Shown here: one piece after another, positions 51,169 to 59,657 of the stretch
How positions within the stretch are numbered: position 1 is the stretch's first letter
How the letters are laid out: the number at the start of each line of letters is the position of its first letter
Assembly: GCF_022606355.1 (NCBI RefSeq)
Contig: NZ_JAHHZQ010000002.1
Location: 744,001 to 808,000 of the forward strand
Reading direction: 5' to 3'
Length of the DNA stretch: 64,000 nucleotides
Source: Leifsonia shinshuensis
Lineage (GTDB): Bacteria; Actinomycetota; Actinomycetes; Actinomycetales; Microbacteriaceae
Notes under the pieces: model-generated
Databases searched by the model: none
What the model was told of the DNA's origin: nothing
Seen by the model: only the letters and a program-made list of their open reading frames with translations
Program-made: the position numbers and the translations under genes

Positions 51169-52326
51169 GTGCATCGCTACACCGATTCCCCGCTCGCCGA
51201 GCACAGCAGGGCGTTGATCGCCCGCCTCCAGACCCCGGAGGGCGCCTACCCCGCCAGCCCGACGTTCTCCGCGTACACCGGCTACAGCTGGTTCCGTGAC
51301 GGGGCGTTCATCGCGGACGGGATGTCATCGGCGGGCGAGGCGGCCAGCGCCGAGCGGTTCTTCGACTGGTGCGCCGGCGTTCTCGACGCACGGGCGGAGC
51401 ACATCCGCTGGATCGTCGCAGAGACCGCTGCGGGCCGACCGCCGGCGGGCGCGCGGATGCTCCCCGCACGCTTCACGTTCTCGGGAGCGGACGGCGACGA
51501 CGAGTGGTGGGACTTCCAGCTCGACGGCTACGGCACCTGGCTCTGGGCCGTCGTCGAGCACACCACGCGGCACGGCGGCGACGCCGACCGCTGGCTCCCG
51601 GCGATCGCCTCGACGGTGGACTATCTCGTCGCCTCGTGGGACCGCCCCTGCTACGACTGGTGGGAGGAGCACAGCGAGCACGTGCACGTCTCAACGCTCG
51701 CCTGCGTGGCGGCCGGACTCGACGCGGTCGCCCGCGCCGGACTGGTCGACGCGCGGCGGGCGGAGGAAGCGCTCGCCGCCTGTGTCGCCATCCGCGCTGT
51801 CGTCGCCGACCGCGGCATGCGCTCCGGGCACCTCGTGAAGTGGCTCGGCAGCACGGCCGTCGACGGGAGCCTCGCCGCCGCGCTCGCGCCTCTGGGCTTC
51901 GTCGCGCCGGCCGCGCCCGAGGGCGCGGCGACCATCGACCTCCTCGAGCGGCACCTCACCGTCGACGGCGGTACCCACCGCTACCTCGGCGACACGTTCT
52001 TCGGCGGCGGCCGCTGGCCGCTGCTCAGCTGCTTCCTCGGCCTGGCGCACCTCGCCGCGGGGAATCGGCCCCGCGCTCTCGAGCTGTACGACTGGGCAGC
52101 CTCCACCGCCACACCGGAGCTCGACCTCCCGGAGCAGGTCGGCGGCCACCTGATCGCCCCGCGCATGCGCTCGGAGTGGGTCGAGCGCTGGGGCAGCGTG
52201 GCGACGCCGCTGCTCTGGAGCCACGCCATGCTGCTCCGCCTCGGGGTCGAGCTCGACCGCGACGCGGCCTCTTCCTCGCACTCAGCACCCACGACCACCT
52301 CCGTCCTGGAAGGACTCGCACGATGA
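51169..52326 (+). CDS. Glycoside hydrolase family 15-like glucoamylase, short form
   Basis: 385 aa, cytosolic (no signal). GTG at 51169 with GGAAGAA upstream. The (alpha/alpha)6 barrel of GH15 shows SAYTGYSWFRDGAFIADGM, WWDFQLDGYGTWLWAV (113-128), the YDWWEEH segment expected to hold the catalytic acid, and LPEQVGG with E322 as likely base. It would release glucose from alpha-glucans or trehalose-like oligosaccharides. Shorter than classical glucoamylases because the N-terminal beta domain is absent. It sits after a sugar transporter and overlaps the GH31 gene. Confidence 0.82.
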   Translation: MHRYTDSPLAEHSRALIARLQTPEGAYPASPTFSAYTGYSWFRDGAFIADGMSSAGEAASAERFFDWCAGVLDARAEHIRWIVAETAAGRPPAGARMLPARFTFSGADGDDEWWDFQLDGYGTWLWAVVEHTTRHGGDADRWLPAIASTVDYLVASWDRPCYDWWEEHSEHVHVSTLACVAAGLDAVARAGLVDARRAEEALAACVAIRAVVADRGMRSGHLVKWLGSTAVDGSLAAALAPLGFVAPAAPEGAATIDLLERHLTVDGGTHRYLGDTFFGGGRWPLLSCFLGLAHLAAGNRPRALELYDWAASTATPELDLPEQVGGHLIAPRMRSEWVERWGSVATPLLWSHAMLLRLGVELDRDAASSSHSAPTTTSVLEGLAR

Positions 52327-54551
52327 TCCGTCACCGGCCCTCCGGCTCCGGTCACCCGTACTCCGTCGACACCGAGCAGCGGTGGCCGGTCGTCCCCGAG
52401 GCGGGAGGCTCCGCCACGCTCGGCGTGCGTGCCGACGCCTCGGTCGAGGGCGTCACGGTCGAGCTGGTGCGGACACCCGACGATGGCGGGGCCGCCGAGA
52501 GAGTGGAGCTCCCGCTCGTGCGGGTCGCGACGACCTCGCGCGGCCGCGTGAGCGACGGCGGCCATCTGGCCTCGGCTCAGGCCCGGCTCGCACGGGCCGT
52601 CGGGGGCTGGCAGGTCGACTCGCCCGAGCTGACCGCTGGGGCGGGCTACCGGTACCGGTTCACCGCCCGCCACGCGGACGGCCGTCTCGAGCGCACGCGC
52701 TGGTTCGACGTCCGCGCGGCGGTCTGGCGACCGGCTGCCGACGCCGTCGTCACGTCGGGCGACTCGCGTGTGGTCCCCGGCTCGGTCCGCGTCTTCGACG
52801 ACGGCGCGCGGATCCACCGGGTGCGGTTCTCACTGCGGCTCGCGCAGGGCGAGCGGGTCACGGGGTTCGGCGAGCGCTACGACGCCCTCGACCACACCGG
52901 CACCGAGCTCGACTCGGTCGTGTTCGAGCAGTACAAGAGCCAGGGCGCCGAGCGCAAGACGTATCTGCCGATGCCGTTCGCGCACGTCGTCGGCGGCTCC
53001 GGATGGGGCTTCCACGTCGACACCTCCCGTCGCGTCTGGTTCGATCTCGGGGCCACGGATCCGGGACTGATCCAGGTGGAGGCGCAGACCGGGCCGGACG
53101 GCGCGCTGGCCGTCCGCTTCTTCGACGGCGACCCGACCGCGGTGCTCCGCGGCTTCCTCGACGGCGTCGGCCGCGCGGAGGAGCTCCCCGACTGGGTGTT
53201 CCGGCTGTGGGCGAGCGGCAACGAATGGAACACCCAGGCCGAGGTCATGCGGCAGATGGACCTGCACCGCGAACACGACATCCCCGTCGGGTCGGTGGTG
53301 ATCGAAGCCTGGAGCGACGAGAGCACCTTCACGGCGTTCCGGGACGCCCGTTACGCGGTGAGCGAGGACGGCGGCCCGCATCGCCTCGCCGACTTCGAGT
53401 TCCCCGCCGACGGCGCGTGGCCCGACCCGAAGGGGATGACGGACGAGCTGCACGCGCGCGACATCAAACTGCACCTGTGGCAGATCCCGCTCATCAAGAT
53501 GCGCCCGCATCCGACCGGTCAGGCGGCTGCCGACGCCAGCGGCGCCGTCCGCGAGGGCGTGCTGATCGCAGAGCCGTCCCCCGGCGGAGGAACGCGCCCC
53601 TACCGCAACCGCGGCTGGTGGTTCCCGCTCGCACTCATGCCCGACCTGACCGACGAGCGCGCAGCCGGCTGGTGGACCGAGAAGCGCCGATACCTCGTCG
53701 AGGAGGTCGGCGTCGACGGTTTCAAGACCGACGGCGGGGAGCACGCGTGGGGTGACGAGCTCGTCTACCTCGACGGCCGGCGCGGCGACGAGAAGAACAA
53801 CACCTTCCCGGTGGCCTACGCCGCGGCCTACGGCGAGCTGCTCCGTTCCTCGGGCAAGGCGCCCGTGACCTTCAGCCGCGCCGGGTTCACCGGGTCGCAG
53901 GCCCACGGCGCCTTCTGGGCCGGCGACGAGAACTCGACCTGGGACGCGTTCCGCTGGTCGGTCGACGCCGGGCTCTCCGCCGCCGCGAGCGGCATCGTGT
54001 ACTGGGGCTGGGACATCGCCGGCTTCTCGGGTGACATCCCCGATGCCGAGCTCTATCTGCGGGCGACCGCGGCGAGCGTGTTCATGCCGATCATGCAGTA
54101 CCACTCCGAGTTCAACCACCACCGCACGCCCTCCCGCGACCGCACTCCGTGGAACATCGCGGAGCGCACCGGAGACGAGCAGGTGATCCCGGTCTTCCGC
54201 GAGCTGGTCCGGCTGCGCGAGCGGCTCATCCCGTACCTGTCGGCGTCGGCGGCGGAGACCGTCCGCACCGACCGTCCCCTCATGCGCCCGCTCTTCTTCG
54301 ACCACCCGGCCGATTCGGCGTCGTTGAGCGGAACGAGCTGGATGCTCGGCCGGCACCTGCTCGTCGTCCCGGTGCTCGAGCCGGGTGCCCGCACCTGGCC
54401 GGTCACACTGCCGGCGGGAGAGTGGATCGACGTCTGGACGGGCGAGAAGGTCGTGGGCGGCCGGACGGTCGAGGTGGAGGCTCCGCTTGCACGCATCCCC
54501 GTCTTCGCCACGCCAGATGCCCCGGCCGAGCTCCTGGCGCTGTTCCGCTGA
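52323..54551 (+). CDS. GH31 alpha-glucosidase
   Basis: 742 aa, no signal peptide. The N-terminal beta-sandwich (RVTGFGERYDALDHTGTELD) precedes a TIM barrel with WASGNEWNTQAEVMRQMD, GVDGFKTDGGEHAW (nucleophile D470), TFSRAGFTGSQAH, FWAGDENSTWDAFR (acid/base D535) and the C-terminal sheet domain GRHLLVVPVLEPGART. It cleaves alpha-linked glucosyl (or related glycosyl) units. The ATG overlaps the GH15 stop (ATGA). With GH15 and the ABC transporter it forms an alpha-glucoside use operon. The FKTDGGE signature is not the common plant/animal WxDMNE form, so specificity should be left open. Confidence 0.9.
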   Translation: MIRHRPSGSGHPYSVDTEQRWPVVPEAGGSATLGVRADASVEGVTVELVRTPDDGGAAERVELPLVRVATTSRGRVSDGGHLASAQARLARAVGGWQVDSPELTAGAGYRYRFTARHADGRLERTRWFDVRAAVWRPAADAVVTSGDSRVVPGSVRVFDDGARIHRVRFSLRLAQGERVTGFGERYDALDHTGTELDSVVFEQYKSQGAERKTYLPMPFAHVVGGSGWGFHVDTSRRVWFDLGATDPGLIQVEAQTGPDGALAVRFFDGDPTAVLRGFLDGVGRAEELPDWVFRLWASGNEWNTQAEVMRQMDLHREHDIPVGSVVIEAWSDESTFTAFRDARYAVSEDGGPHRLADFEFPADGAWPDPKGMTDELHARDIKLHLWQIPLIKMRPHPTGQAAADASGAVREGVLIAEPSPGGGTRPYRNRGWWFPLALMPDLTDERAAGWWTEKRRYLVEEVGVDGFKTDGGEHAWGDELVYLDGRRGDEKNNTFPVAYAAAYGELLRSSGKAPVTFSRAGFTGSQAHGAFWAGDENSTWDAFRWSVDAGLSAAASGIVYWGWDIAGFSGDIPDAELYLRATAASVFMPIMQYHSEFNHHRTPSRDRTPWNIAERTGDEQVIPVFRELVRLRERLIPYLSASAAETVRTDRPLMRPLFFDHPADSASLSGTSWMLGRHLLVVPVLEPGARTWPVTLPAGEWIDVWTGEKVVGGRTVEVEAPLARIPVFATPDAPAELLALFR

Positions 54552-55318
54552 TGGGAGGGGCGCTCGACTCCTTCGACGACTACACGCGGCGGGTGGAGAC
54601 CTGGGCGCGCGCGGACCATCGCGTGCTCGGCATCGCCCTGCTGGGGTCGGGCGCCGACCGCTCCCGCATCGACGAGTGGTCGGATCACGACCTGCTGGTG
54701 CTCGCCCTCCCGGAGGCGGTCGACGAGCTGCGTGCCGACCTCTCCTGGCTGCCCGACGCGGATCGGCTGGTCGCGGTCGGCCGTGAGTGGCACGACGGGA
54801 TCAAAGCCCTGTTCGACGACGGGCGGGTGCTGGAGCTCGGGATCGCCGACCCGGCCGGCCTGCGCTCCTTCCCGCTCGCTGCTGCGCAGGTCGTCTACGA
54901 CGCGGGTCCGCTGGCCGAGGGTCTCGAGGCCGCGCGCGCCGGCACGCGGACGCGGGAGGTGGACGGCCCTGCCGACGCCGTCGCCGTCCTCATGGTCCAG
55001 CTGGTCGTCGGCGTGGGGCGCCTCCGGCGCGGCGAACGGCTGAGCGGGGGACAGGTCGTCCGCGGCGAGGCGGCGCTCACCCTCGTCGACCTCGTCCTGA
55101 GCCGGAGCGGCTGTGCGCATCCCGATCCGTTCGACGGGTGGCGCCGGTTCGAGACCGTCCGACCTGGGGCGGCTGCGCGCTTGGATGCCATCCTGGCGCG
55201 ACCGGCCGAGGAGGCCGCTCGTGGCATCCTCGACCTCGCCGAGGAGCTCCTCGCTCCGGGCTGGGAGGCGTGGCCGGCAGCCGGGGTGAGCGCCGTCCGG
55301 CGGCGACTCTGGCCCTGA
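54551..55318 (+). CDS. Nucleotidyltransferase-domain protein
   Basis: 255 aa. Its ATG shares a base with the GH31 stop. The N-terminal domain has the polymerase-beta-like motif LLGSGADRSRIDEWSDHDLLVLA (GS ... DxD), the metal-binding signature of the aminoglycoside-adenylyltransferase/MNT superfamily. The C-terminal half is helical (VAVLMVQLVVGVGRLRRGERL, GWRRFETVRPGAAARLDAIL). The overlap with a sugar operon looks positional rather than functional. Its target (antibiotic, protein or tRNA) cannot be told. Confidence 0.75.
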   Translation: MGGALDSFDDYTRRVETWARADHRVLGIALLGSGADRSRIDEWSDHDLLVLALPEAVDELRADLSWLPDADRLVAVGREWHDGIKALFDDGRVLELGIADPAGLRSFPLAAAQVVYDAGPLAEGLEAARAGTRTREVDGPADAVAVLMVQLVVGVGRLRRGERLSGGQVVRGEAALTLVDLVLSRSGCAHPDPFDGWRRFETVRPGAAARLDAILARPAEEAARGILDLAEELLAPGWEAWPAAGVSAVRRRLWP

Positions 55319-55400
55319 GCCGCCCGTGCGTCTTCCCGTTGTCTGACGCCGCGAGTACCGTCGCACGTGACCGCGAAAGGTGAACGCGAAGGGGGAGCAG

Positions 55401-55952
55401 ATGACGACGCTGCACAACCGCGAAGGGTCTGCGCTGCTCGTGATCGACGTCCAGAACGGGGTGATCGGCGGCGCCTACCGACGCGACGAGGTCGTGGAGA
55501 ACATCCGCGCGCTGGTCGATCGCGCTCGGGCCGAAGGCGTGCCCGTGATCTGGATCCAGCACTCCGACGACAACGTCGAGTACGGCAGCGAGGCGTGGCA
55601 GTACGTTCCCGAGTTGACCCGCGACGACGGTGAGGCGCTCGTGCCGAAGCACTACGCCGACGCGTTCGAGGAGACGTCGCTCGAAGACGTGCTGGCCGCG
55701 GCCGGCGTCGGTCACCTCGTGGTGACCGGCTCGCAGACCGACGAGTGCATCCGCTCGACCATCCACGGCGGCACGGTCCGCGGCTACGACGTGACCCTGG
55801 TCGGCGATGCGCACACCACGGAGGACCTCAGCGAGTGGGGAGCGCCGACGCCCGACCTCGTGATCGCCCACACGAACCTGTACTGGGGCAACCATCGGGC
55901 TCCCGGCCGCACCGCCGAGGTCGTGGGCGCGAGCGAGGTGGCCTTCCGCTGA
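55401..55952 (+). CDS. Isochorismatase-fold cysteine hydrolase
   Basis: 183 aa from ATG 55401 with GGGGGAG upstream. Catalytic D16 (LLVIDVQNGV), K83 (LVPKHYADAFEET) and C116 (SQTDECIRSTIHGG). The compact size and TDECIRST motif place it with the common single-domain amidohydrolases of this fold. It has an 82-bp upstream gap with its own ribosome site and is probably a single-gene unit. Compare the longer paralogue at 33222. Confidence 0.88.
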   Translation: MTTLHNREGSALLVIDVQNGVIGGAYRRDEVVENIRALVDRARAEGVPVIWIQHSDDNVEYGSEAWQYVPELTRDDGEALVPKHYADAFEETSLEDVLAAAGVGHLVVTGSQTDECIRSTIHGGTVRGYDVTLVGDAHTTEDLSEWGAPTPDLVIAHTNLYWGNHRAPGRTAEVVGASEVAFR

Positions 55953-55955
55953 GGG

Positions 55956-56441
55956 TCATCGTCCCGGCGCCTCGGGCAGCCCCGAGAAAGCGACCACCTC
56001 GAGGGTGACCGTGGTCTCGTCGCCCTCCGTGCGCTCCACGCGGATCGGCATCCCCGGAAGGCCGACCGCGAACCAGAACACCAGCACGGCGTCACCGCGC
56101 CGCACGGAGTAGCGGAGGCACGGCAGCCTCCCGAGCGGGCCGGCCAGCTCGACCCGCTCGATCGTCGTGCTCTCGAGCGGGAACGCGGCGTGCTCCTGCA
56201 GCTCCCGCCACGTCGACCGCCCGCGCTCGACGGGCCCGGCGGCCGCACCGCTCTCGTCGAGCGGGGTGTCCTCGATCCACGCTCCCTCCTCATCGTCGGA
56301 GGCGAAGCGGATGGAGCCGAGCCCGTGGGCCGTCCGGACGACCGAGACCCGCCCGACCGGGCAGCCCGCGCGGATCTCGGCGGCGGTGAACGGCGTGGGG
56401 GCGAGACCGGGGGCGAGGATGTGCGGGTCGGTGTCGGCCAT
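55956..56441 (-). CDS. Hypothetical protein (161 aa)
   Basis: A soluble protein with no recognised family. It opens MADTDPHILAPGLAPTPFTAAEIRAGCPVGR, suggesting a domain that senses or modifies something, then alternating beta-strand-like stretches (VSVVRTAHGLGSIRFASDDEEGAWI, RVELAGPLGRLPCLRYSVRRGDAVLVFWFAVGLPG, TVTLEVVAFSGLPE). Codon use and a complete frame support it. A TACCCC sequence six bases before the ATG is a weak version of the leaderless arrangement. It is convergent with the isochorismatase-like gene. Confidence 0.7.
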   Translation of the reverse strand: MADTDPHILAPGLAPTPFTAAEIRAGCPVGRVSVVRTAHGLGSIRFASDDEEGAWIEDTPLDESGAAAGPVERGRSTWRELQEHAAFPLESTTIERVELAGPLGRLPCLRYSVRRGDAVLVFWFAVGLPGMPIRVERTEGDETTVTLEVVAFSGLPEAPGR

Positions 56442-56480
56442 GGGTCAGGGGTATCACAGCGCCCCGTCTGCTTGACTGTC

Positions 56481-57599
56481 GTGGTGTTCCCCTACGAGCA
56501 GCTGCGTCGCCGGCCCGACGTCGAGGCGCCGAACCTGTTCGCCGCAGACGCGGCGGACCGCCTGCTCGCCGACATCGCCGGGGACGTCGTGTTGCAGCGC
56601 GGTCTCGTCGTCATCGGCGACGCCTACGGGGCGCTCACACTGGCCGCGGCCGCGCGCGGCGCCCGGGGCATCCGCGTGCACCAGGATCCGTTGACCGCCG
56701 AGCGGGCCCTCGATGCCAATGCGGAGGCGCTGGGCCTCGGCGGCGGCTTCGAGCACCACGCGCTCGACGCCGGCCTCGTCGCAGGGGCGCGCGTCGTGTT
56801 GCTGCGGCTGCCGCGGAGCCTGGAGGCGCTCGCCGAGATCGCGGTGCTCGTCGCCGAGCACGCACATCCGGAGGTCGCCGTCTACGCGGGCGGCATGCTG
56901 AAGCACATGACGCCCGCCATGAATGCCGTCTTCGGCGAGGTCTTCGGCGACGTGCAGGTCTCGTTGGCCCGGCAGAAGGCGCGCGTGCTCACGGTGCGCG
57001 AACCGCATCCTGCCGCGGCCACGGTGCTCGACCGCTGGCCGGAGCGGGCCTTCGACGCCGGGACCGGCCTCCACGTCTGCGCCTTCGGCGCCGCGTTCGC
57101 GGGTGCGTCTGTCGACATCGGGACCCGCCTGCTGCTCTCGGTGCTCGACGAGGCGGTCCCGGAGGCGGTCACCGCGATCGACCTGGGCTGCGGAACCGGC
57201 GTGCTCGCCAGTGCGCTCGCGACACGACGGCCCGGTGTCCGGGTCGTCGCGACCGACCAGTCCGCCGCCGCCGTCGCCTCGACCGCAGCCACCGCTGCGG
57301 CCAACGGCGTCTCCGACCGGGTGGAGGTGGTGCGTGACGACGGTCTGTCCACCCGGCCCGATGCGTCGGCCGATCTCATCGTGCTCAACCCGCCGTTCCA
57401 CATCGGAGGCGCGGTGCACACCGGTATCGCCCAGCGGATGTTCGCCGACGCGGCTCGCGTGCTCGCACCCGGCGGTGAGCTGTGGGCGGTGTGGAACTCG
57501 CACCTCGGTTATCGGCCGGCCCTGGAACGCACCGTCGGCCCGACCCGCCAGATCGCGCGCAACCCCAAGTTCACCGTCACCGCCTCCCGCCGCCGCTGA
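56481..57599 (+). CDS. RsmC/RlmG-like class I methyltransferase
   Basis: 372 aa; GTG at 56481 (or 56484) chosen, no ribosome site visible. Two Rossmann-type halves: a degenerate N-terminal one (GLVVIGDAYGALTLAAAARG) and a catalytic one with DLGCGTGVLASALAT (SAM loop), VVATDQSAAAVAST and the NPPF signature VLNPPFHIGGAVHTGIAQ. This duplicated layout with NPPFH matches rRNA guanine-N2 methyltransferases of the RsmC/RlmG type, which modify 16S or 23S rRNA. Which rRNA is methylated is not clear. Confidence 0.85.
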   Translation: MVFPYEQLRRRPDVEAPNLFAADAADRLLADIAGDVVLQRGLVVIGDAYGALTLAAAARGARGIRVHQDPLTAERALDANAEALGLGGGFEHHALDAGLVAGARVVLLRLPRSLEALAEIAVLVAEHAHPEVAVYAGGMLKHMTPAMNAVFGEVFGDVQVSLARQKARVLTVREPHPAAATVLDRWPERAFDAGTGLHVCAFGAAFAGASVDIGTRLLLSVLDEAVPEAVTAIDLGCGTGVLASALATRRPGVRVVATDQSAAAVASTAATAAANGVSDRVEVVRDDGLSTRPDASADLIVLNPPFHIGGAVHTGIAQRMFADAARVLAPGGELWAVWNSHLGYRPALERTVGPTRQIARNPKFTVTASRRR

Positions 57600-57613
57600 C
57601 GCCGCTCCCGCAA

Positions 57614-57676
57614 CGCCGAAGGGCACGTAAATGCCCTCAAAGCCGCTGGATAGGGGCGCTTGCGTGCCCTTCGGCG
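57614..57676. terminator. 14-bp hairpin between convergent genes
   Basis: CGCCGAAGGGCACG (57614-57627) and its complement (57663-57676) enclose a 35-nt loop. A smaller alternative hairpin, GGGCA...TGCCC, lies in the left part. The arm sequence GAAGGGCACG recurs in the hairpin at 63578. Confidence 0.6.
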
Positions 57677-57682
57677 CCAAGC

Positions 57683-58642
57683 TCAGCCGCGCGCTTCGGC
57701 GAGCACCTCTCGCACGCCCGAGGCGACGATGCCGGCGGCGCCGCGTTGCAGCGCCCGCTGCGCCGCCGCGGCGTCGGGGACCACGTGCGCGAGCACCGGC
57801 TTGCCGTATGCCTTCACCCGCTTCCACACCGCCGGAGACGCGGTGTAGTCGAGTCCCAGCGTCGTCCAGCGCGACTGCGTCGACTCCAGGAGGTGCGGAT
57901 CGGAGTGCAGGTCGGCGGCGTAGTAGTAGCCCCACGTGGGGTAGCCGCGGCGGCTCGCCTCCTGTGCCCACTCGGTCGCGGTGCAGTAGCCCTTCGCGAC
58001 GAAGGTGCGCGTCGGTGCGGGCGCGCGCGCCATCATCGCGAAGAGCTCCGGATGGTGCTGCGCGGGAACGATCTTGGGGTCGACGTAGATGACGCGCGAG
58101 GCGGCGAACGCGTCGACGAGCTCCTCGAAGCGGAGGTAGGGCTGTGCGGGTTGCGCGGGGTTCGTCGTCTGGGCCGCCGTGATCCGGTACTGCGAGACCT
58201 CCTGCCACGTGTGATCGGCGGCGACGAAATCGGTCGTCCCCGACGTGCGGTCGAGGGTGGGGTCGTGGAGGCCGAACCAGACGCCGTCCTTCGTGCGGGC
58301 CAGCGAGATCTCCAGCGCCTGGGCGCCCAGCTTCGCGGAGTTGGCGTAGCCGAGCATCGACATCTCCGGCCAGTCCCTGGAGCCTCCGCGATGCGCGACC
58401 GTCAGCGTCGTCGACGGAACCGGAGTCGGCGTCGGCGTGGGGGCAGGCCCGAGAAGCCCGCCGCGACCGGTCAGCAGAGGCGTGACCACCGCGGCGCCGG
58501 CGGCGAGCAGCGCGACACCCGCGCCGACGGAGACGGCGACGACCGTACGGCGGGAGACGCCGCGCGGCTCAGCGCCGTCCGGATGCTCAGGAGGCTTCGG
58601 GCTCTCGCCGTCCGCGCCCCCACCCCGCTGCTCGTCGGTCAT
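57683..58642 (-). CDS. Glycerophosphodiester phosphodiesterase family protein, exported or anchored
   Basis: 319 aa from ATG 58642, five bases after TAGGGT. An Arg/Pro-rich start then SRRTVVAVSVGAGVALLAAG, a twin-arginine-like or anchor helix, and a Pro/Thr linker. GDPD TIM barrel: VAHRGGSRDWPEMSM with the catalytic His and Arg, ALEISLARTKDGVWFGLHDPTLDRTSG (metal Glu and second His), and VIYVDPKI. It would split glycerophosphodiesters from lipid turnover outside the membrane. It is convergent with the methyltransferase gene. Confidence 0.85.
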   Translation of the reverse strand: MTDEQRGGGADGESPKPPEHPDGAEPRGVSRRTVVAVSVGAGVALLAAGAAVVTPLLTGRGGLLGPAPTPTPTPVPSTTLTVAHRGGSRDWPEMSMLGYANSAKLGAQALEISLARTKDGVWFGLHDPTLDRTSGTTDFVAADHTWQEVSQYRITAAQTTNPAQPAQPYLRFEELVDAFAASRVIYVDPKIVPAQHHPELFAMMARAPAPTRTFVAKGYCTATEWAQEASRRGYPTWGYYYAADLHSDPHLLESTQSRWTTLGLDYTASPAVWKRVKAYGKPVLAHVVPDAAAAQRALQRGAAGIVASGVREVLAEARG

Positions 58643-58647
58643 GCGAC

Positions 58648-58653
58648 ACCCTA
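58648..58653 (-). promoter_or_regulatory. -10 box of a leaderless promoter (GDPD gene)
   Basis: TAGGGT on the minus strand, 5 bp before the ATG at 58642. Nothing else of note lies in the 171-bp gap to the next gene. Confidence 0.45.
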
Positions 58654-58813
58654 GGCACATCTGCCTCCGGATCTGAAGTCACCCCGTCGGGGGTCGACCC
58701 GCGGGCCTGCGTGTCACCTATGAATCACTTCCACCCTTCTCACCGTGCTCCCACAGATCGCAGCCTCGGCATAGCGCTGCGGAGTTAGCGTCGAGGCAGG
58801 AGAGGAGGATGCT

Positions 58814-59521
58814 GTGGCCTCTTTCCCGCGCCGCCCTCATCCGCTGCTGCGCCACCGCAATCCTGTCTCCGGGCTGGTGGCGCTCCGAGTGCTGGGGGCG
58901 CTTCGATCGCTGTGGAGCGCCCCGGCCATCGGGAGGCCGGTCGAGGCGCACGAGGTGCGTACGGCGCGCCTTCTCCTGCGGCCCTACCGGCCGTCCGACG
59001 AGGCGGACTGGCGCCGCATCGAAGACGACGAAGCGGTGCGACGCGGCCTGGACTGGCCGTTGCGCACCGCCCGGCAGGTGAGAGAGCACCTGATCGACCG
59101 CACCGCCCACACCTCGCTCTCGCAGCCGGGCGACCTCCTGGTGCTCGCCGTCGAGCTCGAGGGCCACGTGATCGGCGATGTCTCGCTGCACCTCCGTACG
59201 GTGGCGGTGGAGACCCGGGTCGCCGAGATCGGCTGGCTGCAGCTGACCGCCGTCGGAGGTCACGGCTACGCCACGGAGGCGGCGCGCGCCATGCTCGCCA
59301 TCGCGTTCGGTGAGCTCGATGCCTGCCTGGTGACGGCGGTGATCGATCGCTCCAACCTCCCGTCGGCCCGTCTGGCCCTGCGGCTGGGGTTCCGCCCCGC
59401 GGGTGGGACGTCCCGGTACGTCACGTTCGTGATCGCGGCGAGCGAGCATCAGCCTGCGCAGCCGGTCCGAGCGGCCTCAGAGGCACCGACCACCGGGCCG
59501 GAAACTGTCGATAATCTCTGA
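58814..59521 (+). CDS. GNAT-family acetyltransferase (RimJ/RimL-like)
   Basis: 235 aa from GTG 58814 with GAGGAGG five bases upstream. The first 45 residues are basic and not part of the domain. The GNAT domain then begins VRTARLLLRPYRPSDEADWRRI and includes HVIGDVSLHLRTV, EIGWLQLTAVGGHGYATEAARAML (motif A) and NLPSARLALRLGFRPAG (motif B). This pattern is that of N-terminal-alanine/ribosomal-protein acetyltransferases. The acceptor is unknown. Confidence 0.83.
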   Translation: MASFPRRPHPLLRHRNPVSGLVALRVLGALRSLWSAPAIGRPVEAHEVRTARLLLRPYRPSDEADWRRIEDDEAVRRGLDWPLRTARQVREHLIDRTAHTSLSQPGDLLVLAVELEGHVIGDVSLHLRTVAVETRVAEIGWLQLTAVGGHGYATEAARAMLAIAFGELDACLVTAVIDRSNLPSARLALRLGFRPAGGTSRYVTFVIAASEHQPAQPVRAASEAPTTGPETVDNL

Positions 59522-59591
59522 GATCACACAGAAATCTTTCGGTTTCCGTCACATTTCTCCCCAGTGACAACCGATTTCGTAGCGAAAAGTC

Positions 59592-59620
59592 TTGTCGTCG
59601 GGCCGTGGAGTTGCTAACGT
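59592..59620 (+). promoter_or_regulatory. Promoter of the amino-acid permease gene
   Basis: TTGTCG (59592-59597), a 17-bp spacer, TAACGT (59615-59620), in an AT-richer gap 38 bp before the ATG at 59658. Confidence 0.6.
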
Positions 59621-59657
59621 CCCTCTGTCGCACACGCGACCCTAGCCAGGGAGAGCA

